DNA of 47,680 bases. It comes from Candidatus Bathyarchaeota archaeon (GTDB lineage: Archaea > Thermoproteota > Bathyarchaeia > Bathyarchaeales > Bathycorpusculaceae). The position numbers were made by a program, and so were the translations under genes. The notes under the pieces are model-generated. The model did not search any database, was not told the origin of the DNA, and saw only the letters and a program-made list of their open reading frames with translations. Where the stretch lies: positions 1 to 47,680 of the forward strand of contig JALHSY010000181.1 of NCBI GenBank assembly GCA_022865455.1. The letters are read 5' to 3'. The number at the start of each line of letters is the position of its first letter. The first letter of the stretch is position 1. Of the stretch, positions 6,990 through 15,410 are shown in pieces.

Positions 6990-7348
6990 TTGATTTTTCT
7001 AATTTTAGCTGCTTTTTCCCTGACTATAATGAATTTACCTTTTGGATTTGTTGATTCTAGAGTCTTGATTAGGAGTTTGAATCTCTCCTCTGGATTTGTT
7101 GTGGTTGTTCTTATTAATATTACACCGCTTGTTGGCTTTTCCAACCTGAATATCAGCTTCCCGAAATCTTTATCATCGGTTATTAGGATTCTTTCTTCAC
7201 CCTCAGCCTTACTTAGAACTTCTTCATCGGATGATGAGGGCTTCCAGTCTCCAACAAATATGGCATCATATCCAGCTTCGACTAAAAGAGTTGCTAGTCG
7301 TTTACCAGTGCACTCATCAACAAGAAACTTGAACAATTCACTCAACAA
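6986..7348 (-). CDS. DUF5615 PIN-like protein, probable toxin
   Basis: 120 residues from TTG 7348. It has the Mut7-C/DUF5615 pattern: FLVDECTGKRLA (Asp11) near the start, EAGYDAIFVGD, then EERILITDDKDFGKL (Asp58, Asp59, Asp61). These acidic residues form the PIN-type metal site of predicted RNases. It overlaps the upstream DUF433 gene by 11 bases, the standard order of these antitoxin-toxin pairs. It is probably translated by coupling, since its own start is TTG with no good ribosome binding site. RNase activity is inferred from the family. Confidence 0.8.
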   Translation of the reverse strand: MLSELFKFLVDECTGKRLATLLVEAGYDAIFVGDWKPSSSDEEVLSKAEGEERILITDDKDFGKLIFRLEKPTSGVILIRTTTTNPEERFKLLIKTLESTNPKGKFIIVREKAAKIRKIK

Positions 7349-7583
7349 CTATCGGTACTACTTCCTCGCCGGCTAATACCCTCGCCGCATATTCTAATGC
7401 AGCCTTTACATCTTCCTCCTTTAAGTTAGGATATTCTTCAAGAATCTCCCTTAAACTCATGCCTCCAGCGAGCCTTTTAATAATGGCATCAACGGGGATC
7501 CTAGTACCCTTAATAACAGGCTTACCAACCATAACCTTAGGATTTACGACTATTCGATTTAGGAGCTTCTCTTCGGGTTCCAA
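7338..7583 (-). CDS. DUF433 antitoxin-like protein
   Basis: 81 residues from TTG 7583. The DUF433 core is complete: VVNPKVMVGKPVIKGTRIPV, then a helix-turn-helix-like stretch MSLREILEEYPNLKEEDVKAAL. Such proteins pair with DUF5615 or VapC-like toxins and are thought to neutralise them and repress the operon. The TTG follows a ggtgtgaatc leader, and TATA-like taatattt/aatataat sequences lie 10-45 bases upstream. The pair sits beside an integrase scrap, consistent with arrival on a mobile element. Confidence 0.82.
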   Translation of the reverse strand: MEPEEKLLNRIVVNPKVMVGKPVIKGTRIPVDAIIKRLAGGMSLREILEEYPNLKEEDVKAALEYAARVLAGEEVVPIVVE

Positions 7584-7730
7584 GATTCACACCACGAATT
7601 ATATTGCCCTGCCCAAATATTAAGATTCTCCACGCTTTTATGTCAGTTTCAAGGTTCTTAGAGTGACTCCTTTGATCCCGCCGTTGAAGTAGACCACGCG
7701 CACGAAAGGTGGTAGGGACTCATCGGAAGT

Positions 7731-8639
7731 TTAACTTTCTGGCTTTTTCACTATTAGCGTCTACTGGCGTGATGTTTGGGTTTCGTTGTCTTTTACTATG
7801 ACAGTTATGATGTATGTGCCTGCCGAGTCCGGGCTTGCTTCAAACAGGTAAGTGGAGATGTATACGCCTGCCTGATTCTGTACCGGTGTGCCGTTTACCC
7901 ACCATTCAATTGTTGAGGCGTCCCCGTCAATATCGGAACATGTAACGTTGAATATTTGGTTTTGTGTTTCGTTGATTGTTGGGTCTGTTAGGGGATGATT
8001 GGAAGTGATTTATGGTGGAGTGTTAGAAATTGTTATAATTGCTTCTTGTGGGGGTCCGTAGTCTTGGCCGTCGTATGGTGTGCAGATGATTTTGATTTGG
8101 TCTCCTTGCACAGAGTTTTCCGGTTCAAGTGTTTGGTTGGTTGCTCCTGCAATGTTCACCCAGTTGCCTTCTTCGTATTTTTGCCATTGATAAGTGAATG
8201 TGACGGTGTCTCCGTCAGCGTCGTATGGTGATGTTGGATTTGCTGTTAGCGTGTCATTGGCGTATGCTGGATCAGGTGTTATTGTAACGCTGCTGATGGA
8301 AGGTGGGCTGTTTTGTATTGTAACATTGGTTGACGTTTGAAGCGTTCCAAAGTCTGTTCCGTCTTTTGGTATGACTGTGAAGTACCATGTTTCGCCTTTT
8401 GCTTTGAGGCTTGCTGTGAACTTGGTTATGCCTTGGCTTATGCCTAAGTCGGTGAATGTTAAGAGAAGAGTAGAAACGACAAGCGCCAGGGTGTATTGTC
8501 CGTACAGTTCTGGGCCTAGAAATCTTCCTGTCAGTATTGAACCGATCGCCAGAATCACGGTTGAAAGAGCCGTTCCTGAGATTAGGAAGAAGCCGCTGCG
8601 GGCTGAGTCCTCTGCCACTTTGAACAGGTCGTTCGTCAT
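7731..8639 (-). pseudogene. chimera: flippase N-terminus fused to Ig-like surface-protein repeats, with nonsense codons
   Basis: Codons 1-83 (from ATG 8639; a GTG at 8651 is also possible) match the flippase at 4278-5852 at about 90 percent DNA identity. At KGET the frame switches without interruption to WYFTVIPKDG and Ig-like sequence matching the C-terminus of the 2029-residue protein (TITPDPAY, FTYQWQKY, GDQIKIICTPYDGQDYG). The three genes share the 12 bases tttcgccttttg at the junction. The Ig part continues in frame after TAA at 8010, then through a TAG (7761) where the paralogue has Trp (RQW), to TAA at 7731. Two nonsense codons in one frame mark it as decayed. Confidence 0.8.
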
Positions 8640-8647
8640 TTGTTGCT

Positions 8648-9298
8648 TCACGCAGCGTTAGCAGGTTTTTGGTTCTTGTAGTCTCTTATGACTGCGGTCG
8701 TGGAGAACACTATGGTTAGTGCGAGGAGGCTTATCAAGATTGGAGCTAGGCGTATCCCCCACGGCGTGTAGTTCAAGAGTAAGCCCACTATAGGGACCAG
8801 CGCAAGGCTCATGCCGAGGCTTAGGGCTACTCGCTCTATCGTGTCTAGGTTTTTTTCAGATGTTTCGAGGGTGCGTGCCAAACCCCGTGCGAATGGAAGG
8901 TCTTTTGGAAACAGGGCCTTTATGAAGCTGTATCCCGGTAGCCATAGAACGAAGATTGTGCCTAAGACGTATCTTATGTAGACCCACGGATACAAGTCTT
9001 CGGGTATTGCGAAAACCACGGCAATTGTCGTTGCCACGGTTGCGAGTGTGACCCAGTACCACGTGGCTGAAGTCTGCAGGTAATCGGCGAGGCTTGTTGG
9101 CTTTGGTTTGGGCTGGGCTGAGAAAGTTATTTTTCCTTCATCTTGAAGTTTCATGATAGATTCGAGTATTTGCCGCTCTGGGATTGGCTGTCTTTGTTTC
9201 ACTAGGTTTGCGAGCTCTTTGACGGTTGCTGGTCTATTGTTTTTCAAGACGTCAAGTATGGTTTCGGCAAGGCGGTCTTTTTCTGAATTGCGGTCCAA
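8648..9298 (-). CDS. DUF1616-type membrane protein with N-terminal winged helix
   Basis: 216 residues. Residues 1-60 are a cytoplasmic winged helix (AETILDVLKNNRPATVKELA, PERQILESIMKLQDEGKITF). Four membrane helices follow at about 79-98, 107-126, 157-177 and 184-204, including FVLWLPGYSFIKALFP, which is typical of DUF1616. The protein stops after helix four, without the extracellular half normally present. It overlaps the start of the chimeric gene by four bases if GTG 8651 is used, so it was once translationally coupled to a flippase. Its role is unknown; the setting suggests envelope glycan export or its control. Confidence 0.75.
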   Translation of the reverse strand: MDRNSEKDRLAETILDVLKNNRPATVKELANLVKQRQPIPERQILESIMKLQDEGKITFSAQPKPKPTSLADYLQTSATWYWVTLATVATTIAVVFAIPEDLYPWVYIRYVLGTIFVLWLPGYSFIKALFPKDLPFARGLARTLETSEKNLDTIERVALSLGMSLALVPIVGLLLNYTPWGIRLAPILISLLALTIVFSTTAVIRDYKNQKPANAA

Positions 9299-9456
9299 AG
9301 CGTTTAGCCTAGAGGAAAAGTGAGATATGTGTCATATAAGGGTGATTACAAAAATGAAAAGATGTAAATTATGTCTTTGGATGTTTTTAATGTTTGGAAA
9401 TGGGATAGAGAACAGTGCGGTTTTAGTTCGATGTTGCGTCTTTTGCTGTTTTGGCC

Positions 9457-10182
9457 TTATTTCTTCCTGCGTTTGACGGCGTAAAGCCCTAGAGCGCTGA
9501 ACGATGACAGTGCTATCAATGCTGGTGCTGCGTCTGGAACTACGAAGCCTGGTTGTGTGGGAGGCACTTTCATGTCGAATTCTGGGACGCATTGTATGCC
9601 GCAGCCTGTGGAACATTGTGACTTGCCTATTATGAGGACGAGCATTCTCGGGTGTGTTGAGGGCAGTGTGACAGTGAATGTCTGGATGGTTCCGTTTATG
9701 GGGTTTGAGAGGAATGGACCGTACACGTACCATAACCATTGATCTGCTGTGTTGTTCACTCCGATGTGTTCTTGCAGGGTTGAGACTTTGTATCTTCCGC
9801 CGCTAGTTGTGCCACTTGGAGGCACATTATCACTGTTTGTTATGACGCTGGTGAAGTTTGATTTCGGAAAGCTTGTTGAGCCTCCTGTCCATGTTACTGT
9901 GACTGGTCCTGTTAGGCCTTGATAGGATGCGTTTGTCATGACTAATAGTATGTTTGGAGAATAGGCTGTATGATGACCTGTGGTGTTTGTTCCGAAGGTT
10001 GCGGGGCTTGTGAGCATGATTGGCAATGGGTAGTAGCTGCCGTGTGGCCAGATTCTTATTGTGCCTGTGCCAGTTCCGCAGAGTGGGGTTGGTCCTGACC
10101 CTGCGTTGGTGGTTCCTGCGTACAGCGACGCAGCTATTAACGCAACTAGAACTATGGACGCTAGTATGTACAGCTTTTTCAT
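9457..10182 (-). CDS. secreted protein with tripartite C-terminal sorting signal
   Basis: 241 residues. Signal peptide 1-27 (KKLYILASIVLVALIAASLYAG); the ectodomain is rich in Gly, Thr and Pro with N-x-S/T sites. Four Cys cluster in QCSTGCGIQC and near PLCGTGTG. The C-terminus is PGFVVPDAAP, a hydrophobic helix (ALIALSSFSALGLYAV) and KRRKK: a short motif, membrane helix and basic end, as in archaeosortase substrates. The PGF is reminiscent of PGF-CTERM, but the placement before VVPD is unusual. It lies just downstream of the archaeosortase operon but has its own promoter. The function of the ectodomain is unrecognised. Confidence 0.75.
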   Translation of the reverse strand: MKKLYILASIVLVALIAASLYAGTTNAGSGPTPLCGTGTGTIRIWPHGSYYPLPIMLTSPATFGTNTTGHHTAYSPNILLVMTNASYQGLTGPVTVTWTGGSTSFPKSNFTSVITNSDNVPPSGTTSGGRYKVSTLQEHIGVNNTADQWLWYVYGPFLSNPINGTIQTFTVTLPSTHPRMLVLIIGKSQCSTGCGIQCVPEFDMKVPPTQPGFVVPDAAPALIALSSFSALGLYAVKRRKK

Positions 10183-10212
10183 TTTGATTCAACCAATAGT
10201 GTTTCTCATTAC

Positions 10213-10222
10213 TATTTAATAA
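10213..10222 (-). promoter_or_regulatory. TATA box of the gene at 9457-10182
   Basis: Read on the minus strand, attaaatagt/ttattaaata lies about 33-40 bases before ATG 10182. No Shine-Dalgarno sequence is evident, so a near-leaderless transcript is likely. Confidence 0.5.
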
Positions 10223-10305
10223 GTCAGTATGCCGTTGGCTTCTAGAAGATTTGTCCATTTTTCTATTTGTTCGATACGTTGGTGATAGTGCGTATGACAC
10301 GTGTA

Positions 10306-10518
10306 TTATGGGTTTAGGATTATGCTGGCGATTCTTATGGCTACGGTTGCCAAGAAGACAATGGTTAGTGCTGTTGTGGCGTTTTTGAGTTTTTTCCTGT
10401 CTATTCTCATGTTTATTTTCCCGTAGTATGGTGATAGCAGCTCTAGGGTTATGAGCAGTATTATGCTTGTTACGGCTGCGAGTAGACTTACGTCCCAGAA
10501 TCCGAGAGGAAACATCAT
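10306..10518 (-). CDS. small two-helix membrane protein of the archaeosortase operon
   Basis: 70 residues with two hydrophobic segments (about 9-29 and 49-67) separated by a basic loop NMRIDRKKLKNA. The start overlaps the stop of the upstream gene by four bases, so the two are translationally coupled. Not recognised as a named family. The operon position suggests an accessory of the archaeosortase or of the 274-residue partner. Confidence 0.7.
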   Translation of the reverse strand: MMFPLGFWDVSLLAAVTSIILLITLELLSPYYGKINMRIDRKKLKNATTALTIVFLATVAIRIASIILNP

Positions 10519-11339
10519 TGTTCTTTCTCTTCCTCCACGAGCACGCGGTAGTCGATGCTTATGCTCTTGCCGTTTTCACTTGTTCCTTGATTTTCTATGA
10601 TGATGGGCTTGCCTGTGGCTTTTGCCAAGGCGCACGCGATGGCGCTGCTTAACGGACAGCCTATGCCCGTGTGGAGTCTTGAAAGATTTTCAGTTTGCTT
10701 TGTTAGGCTTGCGTAGGCTGGGCTTTCTATTTTAACGTGGATCTGGTTGCTTTCGCTTGTCATTTCGAAGCTTTGGGCCATTTCTAAGTCTTCAACGAGG
10801 AGTTTTGGCATGTTTTGTTGCAGGAATGCCAAGTCTTCTTTGGTGAAGGTGGTTCCAAGTGTTTTCTCGAAGAGTTTTGTGAGTTCGGCGCCTGGAGGTG
10901 TTAGGATCATGGCTTGTAGGCGTTCTGAGAATACTTGGTTTTCCTGTTCTTGTGTTTGTTCAGGTGTTGGGAGTTTTGCTATTTCTTGTTTTGGAATGTA
11001 GGCTTTGTTCTCTTCCGGGTCTCTGAGGTACTTGGGAGGTAGGTACACGGCTTTTCCAGTGTAGTGTAGTTCTGTCATTATTTGGTCTAATGATTCGAGA
11101 GATGAAAGTGCCGTTGCTTCTAAGAGATTGCTTCTTACGTATTCTTCGGTTTGAATATAAGAGAGAATGAGGCCCCAGAAGAGCAAACCAAGACCTATGA
11201 AGGCGAGAATCGAAGAGGAGTAAATGGTTGACACGACTAAGGCTACTGCGCCGGTGCCTGCTAAGGTCCAGCCGGTCACTTTCATTGGATTGGTCTTTCG
11301 CTTGGTCCATTTTTCCAGGGCTTTTTGAGACGTGTGCAT
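10515..11339 (-). CDS. conserved membrane-anchored protein of the archaeosortase operon
   Basis: 274 residues. A basic N-terminus precedes two close membrane helices (about 20-40 and 44-62). The rest is a soluble domain, probably cytoplasmic: a charged middle with KEDLAFLQQNMPKLLVEDLE and a C-terminal TGIGCPLSSAIACALAKATG followed by KPIIIEN and ISIDYRVL. The function is unknown. It lies 38 bases after the archaeosortase and overlaps the next small membrane gene, so the three form one operon. A role in sensing or assisting the processing machinery is a guess. Confidence 0.7.
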   Translation of the reverse strand: MHTSQKALEKWTKRKTNPMKVTGWTLAGTGAVALVVSTIYSSSILAFIGLGLLFWGLILSYIQTEEYVRSNLLEATALSSLESLDQIMTELHYTGKAVYLPPKYLRDPEENKAYIPKQEIAKLPTPEQTQEQENQVFSERLQAMILTPPGAELTKLFEKTLGTTFTKEDLAFLQQNMPKLLVEDLEMAQSFEMTSESNQIHVKIESPAYASLTKQTENLSRLHTGIGCPLSSAIACALAKATGKPIIIENQGTSENGKSISIDYRVLVEEEKEQ

Positions 11340-11377
11340 ATTTAGTTCTCTTTTCTTGGTTTATGCTTCGCGAATTC

Positions 11378-13426
11378 CTATCTCAGCTTGATTTGTGCTT
11401 TCCAAGTTTGTGTTGGTTCGTCTCGTTGATTGGTTATTTCGCTCTCCAGTATTCCGGTTTTCTCCAGGTTCTGCAGCTTTTGTAGCAGTTGGTTTTGGTC
11501 GGTTGCTCGTCTGGTTAGGGTATTGTATTGAGTTGCGATGTTGTTCAGTGTGGGTGTTTTATTCTTCGGTAATGCTTTGATGGCGTCTATTATTTGTCTG
11601 TTTGGTTTGGAGAGTTTTTGGTAGGTTTTTGCGTTAGCGATTCTAAGTCTTCTTGATTCTAAAGCATACATTGCTATGATGGCGATGATGATGCTACTTG
11701 TTATTGCGACGGCGGAAAGGCCGTTTTGGGATATTATCATGGTCACTTGTGACCATGTTTTGATGGGTTGCCAGTAGTCGTTTATTGCCCTGGCGATGGC
11801 TGTCAGCTTGTCTTCGGTATTTGTTAGGTCGTCGGGGTTTTGGGGGTAGATTATGATGCTGATCATTACGTGTTTTTGCTGGGAGGTTGAGTTGACCGAG
11901 AAGGTTGCGGTTTCGTACCAGTAGAGGACTGCTTCAGTTTGACCGGTCGCCAAATCGTTGAATGCAAAGAAGCGAGCTATCAGTGGAGGATTTTGTGACA
12001 GTTGGATGTCTTCGAGTTTGATTTGGTTCACTGTCGGCTGTTTTCCACGTGATAATGGCCAGGTTATCAGGCATGTTTCCCATCTGTGAAGAGAAGAGAG
12101 TGTGGAGGATATCTGTATTGTTGCCCATACGGCGTCTTCAGTGTCGTTTTCGGGTGAGTATAGGTAGATGACTGCGAGGTCTTGTTTGGCTCGGGCTTCG
12201 AATTCTGTGTCGCGGTACCAGAATGAGAGGTCGTAACCTTGTAGCTGTGGCAATATATCTGTTGAGATCTGTTCTCCGGAGGGTGTGCTGGCGGTCACTA
12301 TGGGAGCGTTTGTTAAGACGAAGACTGGCGCTTGAATAGACATGAGGAGAATTACGCTTAGGATTGTGCAGGTTATTTTTGCGATGTCGCTCTTGTGTAG
12401 CATGTTTCTTGCTGATTTGATTATTCTGCCGCAGGCAAAGCAGAATGACTGGTTTGATTGCGTGCTGGGGATGCATTGGGGGCATTTTTCGGCAGGTTTG
12501 GCGAATATTTGTGTTTTGAACGCTTTTTCTGATATGGCCAGGAGTAAGAGCGTTCCAAGGAATACGAGTATCCATCCGCCTAGCAGGTGAAAGATTTGGA
12601 GGGCTAGGTCGATTCCGAATTGGTAGCCTATCAGTAGTATTATTGTGATTCTTGCTATGTTGAGTAGGTAGACGAGGGGGATCCCGATCATGAGTATCGT
12701 GAGTTTTTTCCATGGCTTGTCTCTGATTATGTAGGCCACGAAGGCGGCGAAGATGAAGAATCCGATTAGGCTGTAGATGCCTGAGCAGGCTATGTCTACG
12801 GAGAACGTTAGTGTTGATGTGTCTGGTCGGGTGATGATTATTGATGGGTTGCCGTATGCGTCGCTGGTGAGAGATGAGGGTATGCCCATGAGGCTTACGA
12901 GTGCGTTGGAGGCTTCTGAGCTTACTGTTGATAGTGTTGCGCCGATTGTGTACAGGATGTCTGAAGGTGGAGGGATCAAGAAGGCTAAGAAGGCCATTGG
13001 AAAGGCTAGTTGTCGTAGGGTTTGAGGGTTAAACAGTGTGAGGCACAGGCCAGACGCGAAAAGTGGCAGTGCGAGCAGGTGATATTCGAGCGGGGTGAAC
13101 GTGTATGATCCGTGCCAGTAGAGGAGTACGGCTGTTATGGACAGCAGCACGCCGGCGATTGCTGGCAGGTGCCTGGTTTCTCTTGGTTGATTTCTGTTCT
13201 CGAGTGGGATGACTGCAGCGAGCATTTTTCTTTTGCGGTATACAAGATAAGCGAATAGGAATGGTATGGCTAGTAGGTAGCTGGTTGTTTCGCTTTGGAG
13301 GGCATCAGTGAATATTATTGCTAGGTCTTGGCTGAAGAGGGCTATTGTAGCTATAAGTACGGTTGCTATTTTCAAGCCTAGCGTTATGCGAGTTTCCGTA
13401 AATATAGGCCAGCTCTTTCGTAGCAT
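11378..13426 (-). CDS. archaeosortase/exosortase fused to zinc ribbon, EpsI-like domain and winged helix
   Basis: 682 residues. Residues 1-300 are the polytopic exosortase core with the catalytic set Cys214 (DIACSGIYSL), Arg259 (LNIARI) and His280 (QIFHLLGGW). A four-Cys zinc ribbon follows (Cys315, 318, 329, 332), a membrane helix at about 350-372, an extracellular EpsI/DUF3485-like domain at about 375-560 (GYDLSFWYRDTEFEA, HRWETCLI), another membrane helix at about 568-590 and a cytoplasmic winged helix at about 603-680. Family members cleave C-terminal tripartite signals of surface proteins by transpeptidation. Candidate substrates lie at 6039 and 9457. The start has gaagggag upstream and a TATA-like box near 13485. 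Confidence 0.88.
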   Translation of the reverse strand: MLRKSWPIFTETRITLGLKIATVLIATIALFSQDLAIIFTDALQSETTSYLLAIPFLFAYLVYRKRKMLAAVIPLENRNQPRETRHLPAIAGVLLSITAVLLYWHGSYTFTPLEYHLLALPLFASGLCLTLFNPQTLRQLAFPMAFLAFLIPPPSDILYTIGATLSTVSSEASNALVSLMGIPSSLTSDAYGNPSIIITRPDTSTLTFSVDIACSGIYSLIGFFIFAAFVAYIIRDKPWKKLTILMIGIPLVYLLNIARITIILLIGYQFGIDLALQIFHLLGGWILVFLGTLLLLAISEKAFKTQIFAKPAEKCPQCIPSTQSNQSFCFACGRIIKSARNMLHKSDIAKITCTILSVILLMSIQAPVFVLTNAPIVTASTPSGEQISTDILPQLQGYDLSFWYRDTEFEARAKQDLAVIYLYSPENDTEDAVWATIQISSTLSSLHRWETCLITWPLSRGKQPTVNQIKLEDIQLSQNPPLIARFFAFNDLATGQTEAVLYWYETATFSVNSTSQQKHVMISIIIYPQNPDDLTNTEDKLTAIARAINDYWQPIKTWSQVTMIISQNGLSAVAITSSIIIAIIAMYALESRRLRIANAKTYQKLSKPNRQIIDAIKALPKNKTPTLNNIATQYNTLTRRATDQNQLLQKLQNLEKTGILESEITNQRDEPTQTWKAQIKLR

Positions 13427-13739
13427 TTCTGGTTTCTCCCTTCAACATGAGTTTTTGTCTAAGGCGAAATTGCTAGGGCATAAATAATAAGGGTTGTTTC
13501 CGCGCTGAAATGTCGCGTGAGCGTGCTTGCATTTGCTGTTGCGCTACTCAGTTGTTTTTTTATGTGCGTGTACTTGCACGAATCTTTCAAGTTACAAGTA
13601 CACACGCAATCTTGTGTGAGCTAATGCTTTTCGTGGGTTGAAGCCTTTACTGTAGGTTTTGCGGTGGATGTGTATTTTTGTTGAGCGTTTCAACGGTAAG
13701 GTTTAATATGTATTAATACGTAAGATGAACTGACTGAGC
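13427..13739. other. divergent intergenic region with promoters and an inverted repeat
   Basis: No gene is seen. It holds a minus-strand TATA-like ttattattta (13481-13490) for the archaeosortase operon and a plus-strand tttaatatg (13702-13710) for the GH5 gene. Between them, gcgtgtacttg (13566-13576) pairs with acaagtacacacgc (13594-13607), an imperfect inverted repeat with an 18-base spacer that could be an operator or a transcript hairpin. Confidence 0.5.
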
Positions 13740-15134
13740 ATGCACTACTACAGGAAAATTGTTGGAGTACTCGCTTCGTTCTTGGTTATAGTTCTGGCGA
13801 CTATTCCTGTTTTCAACGACTCAGGAGGTCCGTTGATGCCGAGAAATGCGAGTATTCGCGGTACAGGGCTAGTTGAGGCTGTAACGCATAAAGAAATGGT
13901 GCAGTATGTCTCAGGAGACAGGATTTTTGATGGCAATGGAAGTGAGGTTATCTGGAGGGGGGCTGGAGGAAGTTATATCTTTCACGCCGGAGACCGCTAT
14001 CAAGAGGCTTGGCAGCTGCATCTTCCAGAGATTCAAGCTATGGACTTGAACACGATTAGGTTGGCTTTTGCTTTCTCGGATAGTGGAATTAACCCTGAAT
14101 ATGGAACGCCAAGCGCTGACATATTGGATTATGAGAAGCTTAACTGGGTTCTTGGCTTTCTTGACCACTATGGTGTTAAAGCCATTCTAGATTGCTGTAA
14201 CTGGAAGGATATGGCGGGGGATTTCGGTTCGCAAAAGCTGATAGATGATTGGGTTGCTCTTGCAAGGCGTTATCGTGGGGACAATCGAATAGCAGCTTAT
14301 GAACTTTTTAACGAGCCTGAACCAGACACTTGGGATGCTTCTGTTACGTCCCGAACGGATGTGATAAAAGCCTATGCGAATCTGACGGATATGGTGCGTG
14401 CTGTGGATCCGGAGCATATTGTCATTTGGCAATCATTTGGATACCTTGCCTATACTTGGGACATTGACAAGTTCGCGGAGGTTTTGCAGCCGTATTTGAA
14501 GCCAAACATTGTTTTTACTTTTCATCGTTGGCTTCATAAGGAATGGAGCTTTGATGTTTGGAATCCTGAGCAGATGTCATACATTTCAGTGGAGTACCTT
14601 GTTAGGGTCAGAGAAAAACTGAATGTGCCTTTTTGGCTGGGAGAGTTTGGGAGCTACTCGCCCTTTAACTTTAGCAATACAGAATATCAGTGGACTGAGC
14701 AGACTCTGTGGCGATGTGAAGAGCAAGTTTTGGGATGGAACCTGTGGATGGGGAGAACAGACATTAGTAAACCATGGAACTATTATTTGTCATTCTTTCC
14801 GTTGAAGGTGTTCAATCATAATCTCGTTCGTCAGCCTTGGAATCCCCCGGACCCAAGCTTCGTAGGCTATGTTGTTGATTGGAAGGGTGTGGATAGGTTT
14901 GAACCGTATCGGGTTGAGTTGTGGCATAATGGGGATTATGTTACATTGAAACATGGCATAGTTGTTCGAGTTATTGTGAACCATAGGTTGCCTGATGGCA
15001 CTTTGGAGGTTGTGTCTGACCAAGAATTGGCTTTAACAGAGGAGACAACAATTAAGAATATTGAAGGCACCGTAGAATATTCGGGAGACTGGAACACCAA
15101 AATTTACCCAGTTGGATATGTAGGAAGTGTGTAG
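13740..15134 (+). CDS. secreted glycoside hydrolase family 5 enzyme
   Basis: 464 residues. An N-terminal hydrophobic segment (about 7-25) is a signal peptide or anchor. The (beta/alpha)8 GH5 domain spans about 60-370: NTIRLAFAFSD, then ELFNEPEP with acid/base Glu192, FTFHRW with a conserved His, and FWLGEFGSY with nucleophile Glu302. It should hydrolyse beta-linked glucan or mannan outside the cell; the substrate cannot be told from sequence. About 90 C-terminal residues form a small beta domain. No sorting signal is present. It is followed on the same strand by the carboxypeptidase, but after 276 bases and with a separate promoter. Confidence 0.88.
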   Translation: MHYYRKIVGVLASFLVIVLATIPVFNDSGGPLMPRNASIRGTGLVEAVTHKEMVQYVSGDRIFDGNGSEVIWRGAGGSYIFHAGDRYQEAWQLHLPEIQAMDLNTIRLAFAFSDSGINPEYGTPSADILDYEKLNWVLGFLDHYGVKAILDCCNWKDMAGDFGSQKLIDDWVALARRYRGDNRIAAYELFNEPEPDTWDASVTSRTDVIKAYANLTDMVRAVDPEHIVIWQSFGYLAYTWDIDKFAEVLQPYLKPNIVFTFHRWLHKEWSFDVWNPEQMSYISVEYLVRVREKLNVPFWLGEFGSYSPFNFSNTEYQWTEQTLWRCEEQVLGWNLWMGRTDISKPWNYYLSFFPLKVFNHNLVRQPWNPPDPSFVGYVVDWKGVDRFEPYRVELWHNGDYVTLKHGIVVRVIVNHRLPDGTLEVVSDQELALTEETTIKNIEGTVEYSGDWNTKIYPVGYVGSV

Positions 15135-15330
15135 CTTAAACACAATTTCCGCATAAAAAGCGTATGATGTTTGCATCTATTTAGCTGCTTTTTTGCACGC
15201 ACTTAGTTCCGCCAGTAACAATAGACATGGCTTCTCATTGTTTTTACCTTATCAAATGAGACTGAAACTTGGTTAAATTCTTCAGAGTTAGTAGTTTTGT
15301 GTATTTTTGTTGAACTGGTCGTCAAAAGGA

Positions 15331-15340
15331 TTTATTAAAT
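15331..15340 (+). promoter_or_regulatory. TATA box of the carboxypeptidase gene
   Basis: tttattaaat, close in sequence to the other TATA boxes of the secreted-protein genes, lies about 75 bases before TTG 15411. A ribosome binding site aaggtg at 15400-15405 then precedes the TTG. Confidence 0.45.
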
Positions 15341-15410
15341 AGTAATATAGAATAAACATACGATTACAATAAGTAGAAGAAATACTATCCGAATATTATA
15401 AGGTGTTAAT

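Noticed and set aside
7638-7730. Third continuation of the chimera frame beyond TAA 7731 (SDESLPPFVRVVYFNGG...)
   Set aside because: The frame stays open for 30 codons and might be more of the old protein, but nothing in the paralogue supports it.
9332-13025. Several Arg/His/Asn-rich frames opposite or offset to the 9457-13426 genes
   Set aside because: Typical shadows of biased coding sequence; the real genes have motifs, signal peptides and operon overlaps.
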